In this document: piece after piece, positions 1 to 8,410 of the stretch
Position numbering within the stretch: the stretch's first letter is position 1
Layout: every line of letters begins with the position of its first letter
Assembly: GCA_020631175.1 (NCBI GenBank)
Contig: JAHDHT010000101.1
Location: 1-13,445 of the forward strand
Direction: 5' to 3'
Length of the DNA: 13,445 nucleotides
Source: Chitinophagales bacterium
Lineage (GTDB): Bacteria > Bacteroidota > Bacteroidia > Chitinophagales > JAHDHT01
Made by a program: the position numbers and the translations under genes
The notes under the pieces: model-generated
Database searches by the model: none
Seen by the model: the letters and a program-made list of their open reading frames with translations, nothing else
What the model was told of the DNA's origin: nothing

Positions 1-1
1 A

Positions 2-55
2 AGATTAGTAGTTGCTGTTCTATTTGTAATAATGATTATTCAATTGTCAGCATAG
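2..55 (+). CDS. Possible C-terminal tail of a truncated plus-strand gene
   Basis: One plus-strand frame is open from the window edge to a TAG at 53-55, followed directly by an in-frame TAA. It reads RLVVAVLFVIMIIQLSA, a strongly hydrophobic stretch that could be the last membrane helix of a protein starting upstream. An AT-rich hairpin starts at the last base of the stop codon and is followed by a T-run, which fits a gene end. The fragment is only 17 codons, and another frame is also open through 138, so chance is a real alternative. No family can be assigned. Confidence 0.2.
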   Translation, partial: RLVVAVLFVIMIIQLSA

Positions 56-128
56 TAATACTAATATTACATACTTTTTTCTTTGAAAAGCACATGCTTT
101 TCGGCGGTCTTCCCTTAAAGAAGGAGAC
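55..128. other. Hairpin-rich gap downstream of the secreted-protein gene
   Basis: Three inverted repeats lie here. At 55-70, GTAATA and TATTAC flank a 4-nt loop, with a T-run at 75-80. At 85-102, GAAAAGCA and TGCTTTTC form a perfect 8-bp stem around CA. At 107-128 a bulged stem (GTCT..CC..TT paired with AAGGAGAC) abuts the TAG stop of the minus-strand gene. The first has a T-tail on the plus strand but a weak AT stem. The other two lack a T-tract on either strand, so none is a textbook terminator. The set may end transcription or stabilise the 3' ends of converging transcripts. Confidence 0.3.
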
Positions 129-3100
129 TATTGCTTAATAATCTTTTTCATGATCACATCCGGATATTGTTGATTGCTGATCTCAATAAATAATAAACCT
201 GATGGAAGATCAGAAATATCTATTAGATGCGCATTACCTGAATAATTTACAGTTTGAACTATTGAACCATCCGGTGCTATAATTCGAATCGTATAATTTG
301 AACCCGGACCTTCTAATTGAAATAAACCCGAAGTAGGGTTAGGATAAAGTGTAATGCTTTCTTCATCAAGCAAAACATCAATATCAGAAGAGAGATCATC
401 TAAGGTTAATGGATCACAATCATCATCGATCATATTGAGCGTTATTTCCGTTTGACCGGGATTCACTTCAGGATTCATATCATCGCAGTCATCAACGAGC
501 GAATATCCATCCTCATCTAAATCATCATCGAGGGTCAATGGGTTACAATCATCATCTATTCCATTATAGACGATTTCCGTCTGACCCGGATTTATACCCG
601 AATTAAAATCATCGCAATCTTCATCAGCTATAAATCCATCCCCATCAACATCATTCGTATTCGGATTATAAAATCCAAAATCAACGGTGTTGTTACCGGC
701 CGGATCAAGATCAAATATTCCATCCGTAGGATCTCCATCGTTCAGGGGTTCACCATCAACAGTTAAGGTGACAATACCTGAAAAAATATCTGTAAAAGGA
801 TAGCCGTTTCCATTGTTGTCAAAATCAACATCATTGTTTGCATTGGGTTCGAATCCGTTTGTAGAAACAAACTCATGCAAAGGTTGTCCGACTTCCCAGT
901 TATCGACTGACCAGACAAACACAACATAATTGCCGGGGAGTAAACCGCTGAATCGATAATATCCTTCCGCATCAGTTACCTGAACTCCACCGAAGCCTTG
1001 CCAATCCGGAATATCGTCACCATCACCATCTGCCCAAAGAACGACTGAAACACCTTCGATTCCGGGTTCATTAGGTTCATTTATTCCATTTTGATTGTAG
1101 TCATTCCAAACTCTGTTTCCGATAGAAGTTAAATCCGGGACTAATAATTCTTCATCGCAAAGCGCAGAACAAAATGCCATGTCATTAATAGCACTTATCA
1201 TTTCTCTTCCTAATTCTTTACCGACATTAAGAAAGAATTCAGCATTATTATGAAAATGATGGATCGCATCATCCGGTGATTCATTTGCTTCTTTATAGAA
1301 TTGTTTGCTATCAACAAATCCAACTTTACCTCCATAAGTGTCATCATCACAGCCAACATTTTGCTGTGCTACAGATACGACTTGCTGCATATCTGCAACC
1401 CATCCATCTGAAGATTGCTGATAGCCACCATGACCTGAGTTAACTATAACGAAAGGTAATTCAGGAACGCCTAAATCATTTCTTACGTCGTTAATAAGAT
1501 TATTTAAATTGCTTTCATATTCATTTAAAAAATCTTCAGTTGCTCCATCATTCCATCCTTGAAACCATGCAAACCCTGAAAGTTCAAATTCACTTTGACT
1601 TATTGAAGGAAACTCGGTGCTTAGATTTGAGGTGACATTTTCAATAATGTCGATCATGTTATTATAGTAGGGGCCTGTTGTACCTCCTGAAGATGGTGGA
1701 CGAAAATCTTCAGCAAGCGATTTTCCTCCCCAAGCGGTTTTAATAATTAAAACGGGATCCTCATAAAATTCGTCAAGCTCCATTGCAAACATTAAGTCCG
1801 GACCAATCAAATTCGAGTTCGCACCCTGACCGACTGTTACATTTGTTTGAATGGTATTTTGATCTCCTTCATAATATAAATAGGCATCATCCAGCGTATT
1901 CCAATTACCGACTGTTCCAAGTGCAGCCCAATTTCCATCTACATCATTTTGAATGACATCATGCAAACTTCCCGGATCATTTTCGGGATCGTCTATAGTA
2001 CCATGTCCCTGCATATTTGATTGACCGGCAAGAACGAATACACGAAGCTTGCTTGTCGTTTTTTCTTGTCTTGTTACGATTGGAACATAACCAATTTCCA
2101 TCCCTGCCGGTGGTGTTACTATTGCTTCAGGATCTATAGTTGCTAATTGACCGACTGCCGGAGGCGCAAAATATTCATCGGTATGATTCCAATTCGAATG
2201 TATTAATTCAACTCTTTCCTGCATTAGATTAAGTATGTCGTTCGGAAGATTAGCATGAACAATCGCAGGTTGCTCATTGAATTTATACCAATAATATGTA
2301 ACGGTACTTCCATCACCTAAATCAGCGGTAAACGGTCCGGCTGAAGGCCCCGGATTATTCCATGGTCCATTTGGATCCTGAAAGGCGCAATCCGGTTCTT
2401 TAGGAGTTAAATAGGTAATTTCACTTCTTGGATTAATAGGAACAGGCGTATTGACTAAGTTAGTAGAAGCAGGAACTTGAGTGGCATCTATTGCCTGCCA
2501 ATTATTATTTAAGTCAAGCTGATAATATTCCGGTAAAATAAAATTTTCATCTGTTTTTAATACTTTATTCAAATCGTATTCATACCCCATAGTTCGGGAT
2601 GTTTGTTGAACCGGGTTCATGAAAGAAAGATCAATATCTAAATCATTTCCGTTATTACCGTCAGGTGTTATTTCACCTGCCATACTGCCACCGTTATTAA
2701 TAAAAGAAACTTCATTTGTACCTAATGCTGCGAATTCAGTATTGACCATGGGTCCACCATTAAACCAAGACTCCATCGCATTCCACAAAACATTTGATGA
2801 ATACACAGAAACGCTTGATAGTAAAATTGAATTATCCTCACCACACAATGGAAATTGCATAGCAGTGGTTTTTGCATACATTGTTCCATCATCATCTTCA
2901 GCAGTAATTGCAGGAGAATCAGCATGTTCTATCCCAAAACCAATATTCGGATCTGAAGGACGACTATCTAAAAATAAACCTTCTAAAGAAGGGTCTTGTA
3001 AAACAGGTTTTGTCCAAAATGTAGGAAGGAAAAATGTTGCCGGTCCTTTGAAGTTTGTAGAATTTACGAATAATGTCCAGCATTGATTTCCGGTAGTAAT

Positions 3101-3745
3101 GTTTTGTCCGGCTGTTTGCACTAATGGTTCCGTTAAGGGTAGAGGTGTATATCCGTAACCAAATAACTCCCCATTTAAACCCTGTGCCATATTGAGACCG
3201 TCAGGAGCCCATAATAGATTGTTGGATAATTGAGCGACACCATATTTACCTCCGGGTGTACTCCAGTCTCTTTGACCATTTGATAAATTTGCGCTTTGAC
3301 CTGCACCCGGACCGTTAGCCCAGGCAAAGAAATTATGAGAAACACCACCCATTATAAACTTAGGCGTTTCTTTACCGAAACGGGTATCACCCCACCAGCC
3401 TAAACCTCCTTCAATAGTGGTATAAAATTGAGCAGGTTCATCACCTGTTCTTTGTGTTGTTAGCCAGCAACCTGCAAGACCCATCTGAAAACCCGGTGTT
3501 CCGGGATATTCATTAAAGGTTGGCCAGGCAGCAGAGTAAATAGAATAACCTGCTCCGAATGAATCATCATCTACATTTTCAGTAGATATCCAGGTGAAAC
3601 CACTTCTGTTTGCATTGTTAATTTGTGCATTTACGTTGAACGAAAATGCAAACAACATTATAATGCTAACTATTACATGGCAAAAGCAATTGAAATTATG
3701 TTGTTTGAAAAAGTAAATAGGCGAGGTGTATCTATTTAAATTCAT
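128..3745 (-). CDS. Secreted T9SS cargo protein with SASA/SGNH esterase domain, SdrD-B-like domain and MopE-like repeats
   Basis: This 1205-residue protein is predicted to be exported and then carried across the outer membrane by type IX secretion. Residues 1-40 form a signal peptide (hydrophobic core about 23-36, likely cleavage after NVNA). Residues 41 to about 560 are rich in Trp, Gly, Asn and Pro and match no family I recognise. Residues about 566-855 look like a sialate O-acetylesterase/CE6-type SGNH hydrolase: GQSNM at 574-578 (nucleophile Ser576), AWGGKS at 671-676, WFQGWND at 727-733, and a D826-x-x-H829 dyad followed by a Gly-containing helix. Such enzymes usually remove acetyl groups from glycans; the substrate here is unknown. 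Residues about 874-1028 resemble an SdrD-B domain (GNRVWNDYNQNG start). Two 43-residue acidic repeats follow at 1032-1117. Residues about 1130-1205 begin ITLYPNPTSGLF and end MKKIIKQ, a T9SS type A sorting domain. The ATG is chosen because the signal peptide follows it. No clear promoter was found upstream. Confidence 0.9.
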   Translation of the reverse strand: MNLNRYTSPIYFFKQHNFNCFCHVIVSIIMLFAFSFNVNAQINNANRSGFTWISTENVDDDSFGAGYSIYSAAWPTFNEYPGTPGFQMGLAGCWLTTQRTGDEPAQFYTTIEGGLGWWGDTRFGKETPKFIMGGVSHNFFAWANGPGAGQSANLSNGQRDWSTPGGKYGVAQLSNNLLWAPDGLNMAQGLNGELFGYGYTPLPLTEPLVQTAGQNITTGNQCWTLFVNSTNFKGPATFFLPTFWTKPVLQDPSLEGLFLDSRPSDPNIGFGIEHADSPAITAEDDDGTMYAKTTAMQFPLCGEDNSILLSSVSVYSSNVLWNAMESWFNGGPMVNTEFAALGTNEVSFINNGGSMAGEITPDGNNGNDLDIDLSFMNPVQQTSRTMGYEYDLNKVLKTDENFILPEYYQLDLNNNWQAIDATQVPASTNLVNTPVPINPRSEITYLTPKEPDCAFQDPNGPWNNPGPSAGPFTADLGDGSTVTYYWYKFNEQPAIVHANLPNDILNLMQERVELIHSNWNHTDEYFAPPAVGQLATIDPEAIVTPPAGMEIGYVPIVTRQEKTTSKLRVFVLAGQSNMQGHGTIDDPENDPGSLHDVIQNDVDGNWAALGTVGNWNTLDDAYLYYEGDQNTIQTNVTVGQGANSNLIGPDLMFAMELDEFYEDPVLIIKTAWGGKSLAEDFRPPSSGGTTGPYYNNMIDIIENVTSNLSTEFPSISQSEFELSGFAWFQGWNDGATEDFLNEYESNLNNLINDVRNDLGVPELPFVIVNSGHGGYQQSSDGWVADMQQVVSVAQQNVGCDDDTYGGKVGFVDSKQFYKEANESPDDAIHHFHNNAEFFLNVGKELGREMISAINDMAFCSALCDEELLVPDLTSIGNRVWNDYNQNGINEPNEPGIEGVSVVLWADGDGDDIPDWQGFGGVQVTDAEGYYRFSGLLPGNYVVFVWSVDNWEVGQPLHEFVSTNGFEPNANNDVDFDNNGNGYPFTDIFSGIVTLTVDGEPLNDGDPTDGIFDLDPAGNNTVDFGFYNPNTNDVDGDGFIADEDCDDFNSGINPGQTEIVYNGIDDDCNPLTLDDDLDEDGYSLVDDCDDMNPEVNPGQTEITLNMIDDDCDPLTLDDLSSDIDVLLDEESITLYPNPTSGLFQLEGPGSNYTIRIIAPDGSIVQTVNYSGNAHLIDISDLPSGLLFIEISNQQYPDVIMKKIIKQ
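395..652 (-). repeat. Two tandem 129-bp repeats encoding MopE-like acidic Cys-containing units
   Basis: Residues 1032-1074 and 1075-1117 of the secreted protein are two exactly adjacent 43-residue units without gaps. Both share a D-x-D-x-DG start, a DCDD core, NPGQTEI, an IDDDC block and the ending PLTLDD. Cysteines fall at equivalent places (1044 and 1067; 1087 and 1110). The Asp pattern suggests calcium binding, as in MopE-type and thrombospondin-3-like repeats of secreted bacterial proteins. By eye the DNA copies are clearly diverged, so the duplication is not recent. The unit links the SdrD-B-like domain to the sorting domain and probably acts as a rigid, ion-stabilised spacer. Confidence 0.85.
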
Positions 3746-4017
3746 TTTGGTCGTTTTTTACGTTTATGCAAATACTTAATCGTAATAGCTTGTCATTAAC
3801 GACGCTAAAAAAGTGACATTAATGCAAAGGAATTAAGCATTACTTGTAATATCGTCAAATAAACTTAACGAAAGTTTAGTAACAGTTAACAAAGGTTTAT
3901 CAAATATTGCAATGTTTCATAAAACATGACAATGTTCAACTTTCAATGTATAAATGAAAATACGAACTATATATAGCAAATAATACGAATCAGGAATATT
4001 GCTGTTGGAGAAACAAT
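3746..4017. other. AT-rich intergenic region upstream of the secreted-protein gene
   Basis: This 272-bp gap separates two minus-strand genes and should contain the promoter of the secreted-protein gene. On the minus strand I find no exact TAnnTTTG box; several TTTG sites have imperfect -7 contexts. An inverted repeat lies at 3912-3927 (ATGTTT, loop CATA, AAACAT). The hexamer CAATGT occurs three times, at 3910-3915, 3930-3935 and 3944-3949. No open frame with coding character, RNA gene or strong terminator was seen. Confidence 0.4.
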
Positions 4018-4545
4018 CTAATTCTCCTCAGTAAGTTTTAGATCATCATCAATTGCCGGAAGTAAATGACTGTTATATAAGAATCTTAAAAAGAAGGCCC
4101 AGATTAATCCGGTTAATCCATAGATCATAACAGTGTATCCTATAGATACTGAGTTTTTATTTAAAAGGGCTAATACGACGCCACATAAAAGAGACCAGAT
4201 TACAACTCCCAGAATTCCCGGAAAGGTATTTTCTTTAGGCACTTCTGTAAGATAGGTTCTTGCTTCTTTGTTAAATGCTGCTTTCAATAAGTGTATAGCA
4301 ATCTTGAAAATATTAAAACCTTCGACAGCAAAATAAAACAGTATAAAAGCAATGGGAAGAAAGCTGTAAGCAATTATCTGATGAAAATTTACAGCATTAG
4401 GTAGGAGTAAGCCGGTTATAATTGCTCCTAAAAGAATGCCGAAAGCCGGACACCCGAAAAAGAATATTAATTGTAAACAACCACTTTTTTCTTCCTGATT
4501 TTCTGCAAATTCTTCATCGAATTCTAAAGGAGTTTGATCAGACAT
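4018..4545 (-). CDS. Small predicted inner-membrane protein, four helices, unknown function
   Basis: I do not recognise this 175-residue protein. It has an acidic N-terminus (residues 1-20), then four predicted membrane segments at about 23-49, 56-76, 108-128 and 133-156, and an acidic tail (DDDLKLTEEN). A 30-residue loop with a basic stretch (KAAFNKEAR) joins the second and third helices and is probably cytoplasmic. There is no signal peptide, catalytic motif or ATP-binding motif. It starts with ATG, ends with TAG, and lies 56 bp downstream of the TRIC-like channel gene on the same strand, so the two could be co-transcribed. That closeness is the only functional hint. Confidence 0.75.
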   Translation of the reverse strand: MSDQTPLEFDEEFAENQEEKSGCLQLIFFFGCPAFGILLGAIITGLLLPNAVNFHQIIAYSFLPIAFILFYFAVEGFNIFKIAIHLLKAAFNKEARTYLTEVPKENTFPGILGVVIWSLLCGVVLALLNKNSVSIGYTVMIYGLTGLIWAFFLRFLYNSHLLPAIDDDLKLTEEN

Positions 4546-4601
4546 AATCGATTTTTATATAATTAAGACGATAATTTAATTTAAAGTTTCAAGCTAGTCT
4601 C

Positions 4602-5231
4602 TCAATTGTTGCTTTTTCTTTTCCTCTGTAGAGGTTTAAAAGGCAATTCCCAACTGTAGCGAACAGCAAAATACCTGATTAATATAACTACTAAAATACT
4701 AATGATTAAATTAAATCGATCACCCGGCAGCAGACTATTCATTAATAAATATACTAATCCACCCGTAAGACAAGCTGTTGCATAAATTTCCTTTCTGAAA
4801 ATTAAAGGTACTTCATTGCATAAGACATCCCGACTTACTCCGCCAAAAACGGCAGATACAATTCCCATCATCAAAGCTATAAGAGGAGAGAGCCCGGCAT
4901 CTAATGTTTTCTGCAATCCTACGACTGTAAAAAAACCTATGCCAATGGTGTCAAATAAAAAGAAGCTATTTCTTAATCGTAATATTAAATCGCGAAAAAA
5001 ATAACAAAAGGGTAGACTCAGGAAAATCACTAAAATATGCCATTCATTTTCCATCCAAAAAACAGGCGTGCTGTCAATTAAAACATCTCTTATGGTACCG
5101 CCACCGGTTGCTGTAACTAAACCGATAATAAAAGCACCAACTATATCAAATTTTCTTTGAACAGCAGCCATCACACCACTGATAGCGAAAATGAATGTTC
5201 CCGAAAATTCTATGAAGTGAATAAAGCTCAT
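4602..5231 (-). CDS. TRIC/UPF0126 family cation-channel protein
   Basis: This is a predicted inner-membrane protein of the trimeric intracellular cation channel (UPF0126, YadS-like) family, whose studied prokaryotic members conduct monovalent cations. With the start chosen here it has 209 residues, close to the usual family length of about 200. It shows the internal duplication of the family: GGGTIRDVLI at 43-52 in the first half and FGGVSRDVLCNEVP at 129-142 in the second, plus the conserved block DTIGIGFFTVVGLQKTL at 94-110. About seven hydrophobic helices are visible, and the C-terminus is basic (LQRKRKSNN). An in-frame ATG nine codons upstream (5256-5258) is rejected: it lies in the loop-stem of the secDF terminator, and homologues begin close to the SFIHFIEFSGTFIFAISG segment. 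Because the terminator ends right before this gene, it needs read-through or a promoter overlapping the terminator. I could not identify one. Confidence 0.92.
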   Translation of the reverse strand: MSFIHFIEFSGTFIFAISGVMAAVQRKFDIVGAFIIGLVTATGGGTIRDVLIDSTPVFWMENEWHILVIFLSLPFCYFFRDLILRLRNSFFLFDTIGIGFFTVVGLQKTLDAGLSPLIALMMGIVSAVFGGVSRDVLCNEVPLIFRKEIYATACLTGGLVYLLMNSLLPGDRFNLIISILVVILIRYFAVRYSWELPFKPLQRKRKSNN

Positions 5232-5274
5232 AATCAAAAAACAAAAAGCCGGAAACAATGCTGCTTCCGGCTTT
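5232..5274 (-). terminator. Intrinsic terminator of secDF
   Basis: On the minus strand a perfect 10-bp stem, AAAGCCGGAA paired with TTCCGGCTTT (plus-strand positions 5265-5274 and 5245-5254), encloses a 10-nt loop. It is followed by a T-rich tail (TTTTTGTTTTTTG counted from within the stem end). It lies 22 bp after the TAA of secDF and ends about at the ATG of the channel gene. This is the clearest Rho-independent terminator in the window. Confidence 0.88.
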
Positions 5275-5296
5275 AATTATTTCATATCAGAAGAAC

Positions 5297-8200
5297 TTAG
5301 GCTGTAGCCTTCTTTTTAGTTTTATTTTTACCTCTGTTCGCTCTTTCATTAAAAACAACTCTCTGACGTTCAGGCTTAGTTAAATCTGTAACGATAGGAG
5401 TAGCAATGAAGATAGAAGAAAGTGTACCGACGATAATTCCGATTAATAAAGCAAAAGCAAATCCACGAATTACTTCACCACCGAAAATAAATAGAATTAA
5501 TACCACAATTAAAGTAGTTAAAGAGGTGATAACGGTACGACTAAGAGTTGAATTAATCGCATCATTAATTACTTCCTTCATTGGTTTCTTGGTATATGTA
5601 GCTAAATATTCACGAATACGGTCAAATACAACCACGGTATCATTTATCGAATAACCAATAACGGTAAGGATAGCGGCTATAAATGCCTGATCTATTTCCA
5701 TTGTAAACGGTAAGATTCCTGGGAAAATCGAGAAGATTCCCATAACAATCATCACGTTCACAAATAGGGCAATTACTGCACCTAAACCATATTGCCACTT
5801 ACGGAAACGTAATAGGATATATCCAAATATCATCAATAGGGCAATGATTGTCGCTAAGAAAGATGCATTGGTAATATCATCCGCAATAGTTGGCCCCACT
5901 TTTTGAGAACTTAACTTATGCGTTTTCTTAAATACATCTTCAGTAGGAGGAGAAGCAAATTGATCTTTTAAACCTGCATAAAGTAAACCTTCAATTTCTC
6001 TTTCAACCTCTTCACCGGTTTCATTGATTTTATATGCAGTTGTAATCTTTAAAGAATTATCTGTTGAGAAACTTTTCACAACAGGAGTTTCACCGTATGC
6101 ACTAGTAAGACTACTTCTTATTTCTTCTACATCAGGAGTCTGATCAAATTGAATTACGTAGTTACGTCCACCCTGAAAATCAACACCTAAATCAAAACCT
6201 CTGGTTAAAATAGATAGTAAACCAAGTCCAACTAAAACTCCAGCAATGATATAGGCGATTTTTCTTTTTCCGATAAAATCGATGTTCACATTTTTAAGTA
6301 CACCTTTAGACATTCCGGTAAAGAATTTAGGCTCTGCACCTTTGTCTAATCTCCACTCGAAGTATAAACGGGTAACTAAAATAGCCGTAAACATAGATGA
6401 AATAATACCGATAATTAAAATCACAGCGAAACCAAGAACAGGACCTAAACCAAAGATGGCTAAGATGATACCTGTAATCAAGGTAGTTAAGTTCGCATCT
6501 ATAATTGCGCTGTATGATTTTTTATATCCCTGACGGATGGCTTGCTTAATTCCGTTACCGTTTGAAAGTTCTTCCCGAATACGTTCGAAGATCAGTACAT
6601 TCGCATCAACCGCCATACCGACCGTTAGTACGATACCAGCCATACCAGGTAATGTTAATACACCACCAAATGCAGCAAGAATACCAACGATGAAGAATAA
6701 GTTAAGTAGGAGAGCGATGTTCGCTGCAATACCACCGTTGTTGTACCATAACAACATGAAAATTAATACAAGAATTAATCCCACTAATAGAGCGATCAAA
6801 CTTGAACGGATATTATCAGCTCCTAAACTTGGTCCTACAACAGCTTCTTCAATTATCTTAGCCGGAGCAGGTAAAGAACCCGCTTTTAAGATATTGGCTA
6901 AATCTTTCGCTTCGCGAATAGAGAAGTTACCGGTAATCTGAGAATTACCACCAGAAATTTCATTAATAATATTAGGCGCTGAATATACTTTGTTATCTAA
7001 AACAATAGCTACAGGCTTCCCTTTATTTTCCCGTGTAATTTTTAACCAGTCTTTTGCACCCTGACGATTCATCTGCATACTAACGGTCACCTCACCGGTT
7101 GTACCATCTGTATCCTGACGGGCATCTGTAATTACATCACCTTCTAAACGAGGTTCAGGATTACCTAATTTACCTTTCAATGCATATAACTGAAGAATAT
7201 TATTCTCAGTTGGAATAGCACTCCAGGCAAACTTGATATTCTTAGGAAATACTGCCTGGAACTCAGGCATTTTGATATATTCATTTACTCTGGCTGTATC
7301 CTTCTTATATGAAATACCTACAACCGGTCCGCCACCAACTTGCTGACTTCCGTTTTCTAAAGTATTTACATTTGGTGTTAATACAGAGAATAAAGGAACA
7401 CTGATTCTTCTTTGCTCATTGATTAACTCATCAAGGTTAGAATCTGTATCCAGATCATCTTCTAAATCACTAAGTGAAGCATCACCCAATGATGCACTAT
7501 CTTCAGCAGCGATCTGGGCTTCTAATTCCTTTAATCTTGAAATTCTCGAAGGATCTTTAGCGTCTAATGCTCTTTTAACAGCATCATTTGCACGATCCAT
7601 GAAGTTGATCAATCCATTAGCTCCGCTATTTTCACCACATTCCCAGAATTCTAAGTTTGCAGTGGCCTGAAGTAATTCTCTTACACGATCAGGATTATCA
7701 ACACCCGGAAGCTCTACGATTATCCTTCCTACATCTTCCTGTAATTGTACATTCGGACTAGCTACCCCGAATTGATCAATACGAGTACGTATGATATTAT
7801 ATGTAGACTTAATAGCCTCACCTGATTTAGCACGAAGTACTTCTAATACTTCTGCATTTGTAGAATTAAAACTAATATCTTCTCTCAGATCCTGTGTTGC
7901 AAAAATGGCTGACAGGCGTGCGTTTGGATCTATACGTTCGAAAGCTTGCCCAAATAGCGTGACAAAGTCCGCCTGGTTATTGCTTTGATCTTTGATTGCC
8001 TGCTTTACTGCAGCATCAAACGTTGCGTCTGTTGAGTTTCCTGCTAAATCTCTAATCAGGTCTACTAATGAAACCTGAAGCACAGTACTCATACCTCCTT
8101 GTAAATCCAGTCCAAGTTTTAACTGTTGTTCCTTTAACTCATTGTAAGTGAAAGAAGTAATCCCAAGATTTACCACTTTTTCATTGCCGACAGAATCCAG

Positions 8201-8374
8201 ATAAGCTGTCTTCATCGATGCAAGATCAAGGGTAGGATCTTCAGCTACCTGCTCTTTCGCATACTTCTCTGCTTTGTTGTTCTGACCTCCTATTAAAAAG
8301 GTAGGTAATAACTCCCAAGCACAGTAAACCAGGAATACAATTAAGATTGTTCTGATCAGTCCTTTTGATTGCAT
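5297..8374 (-). CDS. secDF: Fused SecD-SecF protein-export membrane protein
   Basis: SecDF is the proton-driven accessory subunit of the SecYEG translocon that helps pull exported proteins out on the periplasmic side. In this 1025-residue protein SecD and SecF are one chain, as is usual in Bacteroidota. The SecD half has a first helix at about 7-26, the signature LGLDLQGGM at 87-95, a large periplasmic head to about 520, and helices between 524 and 672 carrying GMAVDANVLIFERIREE (586-602; Asp590 sits where the proton-relay Asp is expected). The SecF half starts with a helix at about 704-724, then DLGVDFQGG at 728-736, a smaller periplasmic domain to about 835, and helices with GYSINDTVVVFDRIRE (907-922; Asp912). 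Twelve membrane helices in total fit the family. Residues about 262-325 form an acidic, coiled-coil-like insert in the periplasmic head. The tail is Lys-rich (RGKNKTKKKATA). The gene has a candidate -7 box upstream and a strong terminator downstream, so it is probably monocistronic. Confidence 0.97.
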   Translation of the reverse strand: MQSKGLIRTILIVFLVYCAWELLPTFLIGGQNNKAEKYAKEQVAEDPTLDLASMKTAYLDSVGNEKVVNLGITSFTYNELKEQQLKLGLDLQGGMSTVLQVSLVDLIRDLAGNSTDATFDAAVKQAIKDQSNNQADFVTLFGQAFERIDPNARLSAIFATQDLREDISFNSTNAEVLEVLRAKSGEAIKSTYNIIRTRIDQFGVASPNVQLQEDVGRIIVELPGVDNPDRVRELLQATANLEFWECGENSGANGLINFMDRANDAVKRALDAKDPSRISRLKELEAQIAAEDSASLGDASLSDLEDDLDTDSNLDELINEQRRISVPLFSVLTPNVNTLENGSQQVGGGPVVGISYKKDTARVNEYIKMPEFQAVFPKNIKFAWSAIPTENNILQLYALKGKLGNPEPRLEGDVITDARQDTDGTTGEVTVSMQMNRQGAKDWLKITRENKGKPVAIVLDNKVYSAPNIINEISGGNSQITGNFSIREAKDLANILKAGSLPAPAKIIEEAVVGPSLGADNIRSSLIALLVGLILVLIFMLLWYNNGGIAANIALLLNLFFIVGILAAFGGVLTLPGMAGIVLTVGMAVDANVLIFERIREELSNGNGIKQAIRQGYKKSYSAIIDANLTTLITGIILAIFGLGPVLGFAVILIIGIISSMFTAILVTRLYFEWRLDKGAEPKFFTGMSKGVLKNVNIDFIGKRKIAYIIAGVLVGLGLLSILTRGFDLGVDFQGGRNYVIQFDQTPDVEEIRSSLTSAYGETPVVKSFSTDNSLKITTAYKINETGEEVEREIEGLLYAGLKDQFASPPTEDVFKKTHKLSSQKVGPTIADDITNASFLATIIALLMIFGYILLRFRKWQYGLGAVIALFVNVMIVMGIFSIFPGILPFTMEIDQAFIAAILTVIGYSINDTVVVFDRIREYLATYTKKPMKEVINDAINSTLSRTVITSLTTLIVVLILFIFGGEVIRGFAFALLIGIIVGTLSSIFIATPIVTDLTKPERQRVVFNERANRGKNKTKKKATA

Positions 8375-8410
8375 TTAGATTATTATTCTATAGGTTTAAA
8401 AATTGGAGTG

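Noticed and set aside
395..652. Direct repeats as a possible CRISPR-like array
   Set aside because: The two 129-bp units are in-frame protein repeats without spacers, and the conserved residues explain them.
2619..3086. Plus-strand open frame of 155 codons
   Set aside because: It lies wholly antisense to the secreted-protein gene, has Ser/Pro-rich composition typical of an antisense shadow, and shows no recognisable domain.
5256..5258. Upstream ATG as start of the TRIC-like channel (218 residues)
   Set aside because: It lies within the terminator hairpin of secDF, and the extra nine residues (MFPAFCFLI) are simply translated stem and T-tail. The ATG at 5229-5231 gives the normal family N-terminus.
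6537..6941. Plus-strand open frame of 134 codons
   Set aside because: It is antisense to the strongly conserved SecD membrane region of secDF and has no domain signal.
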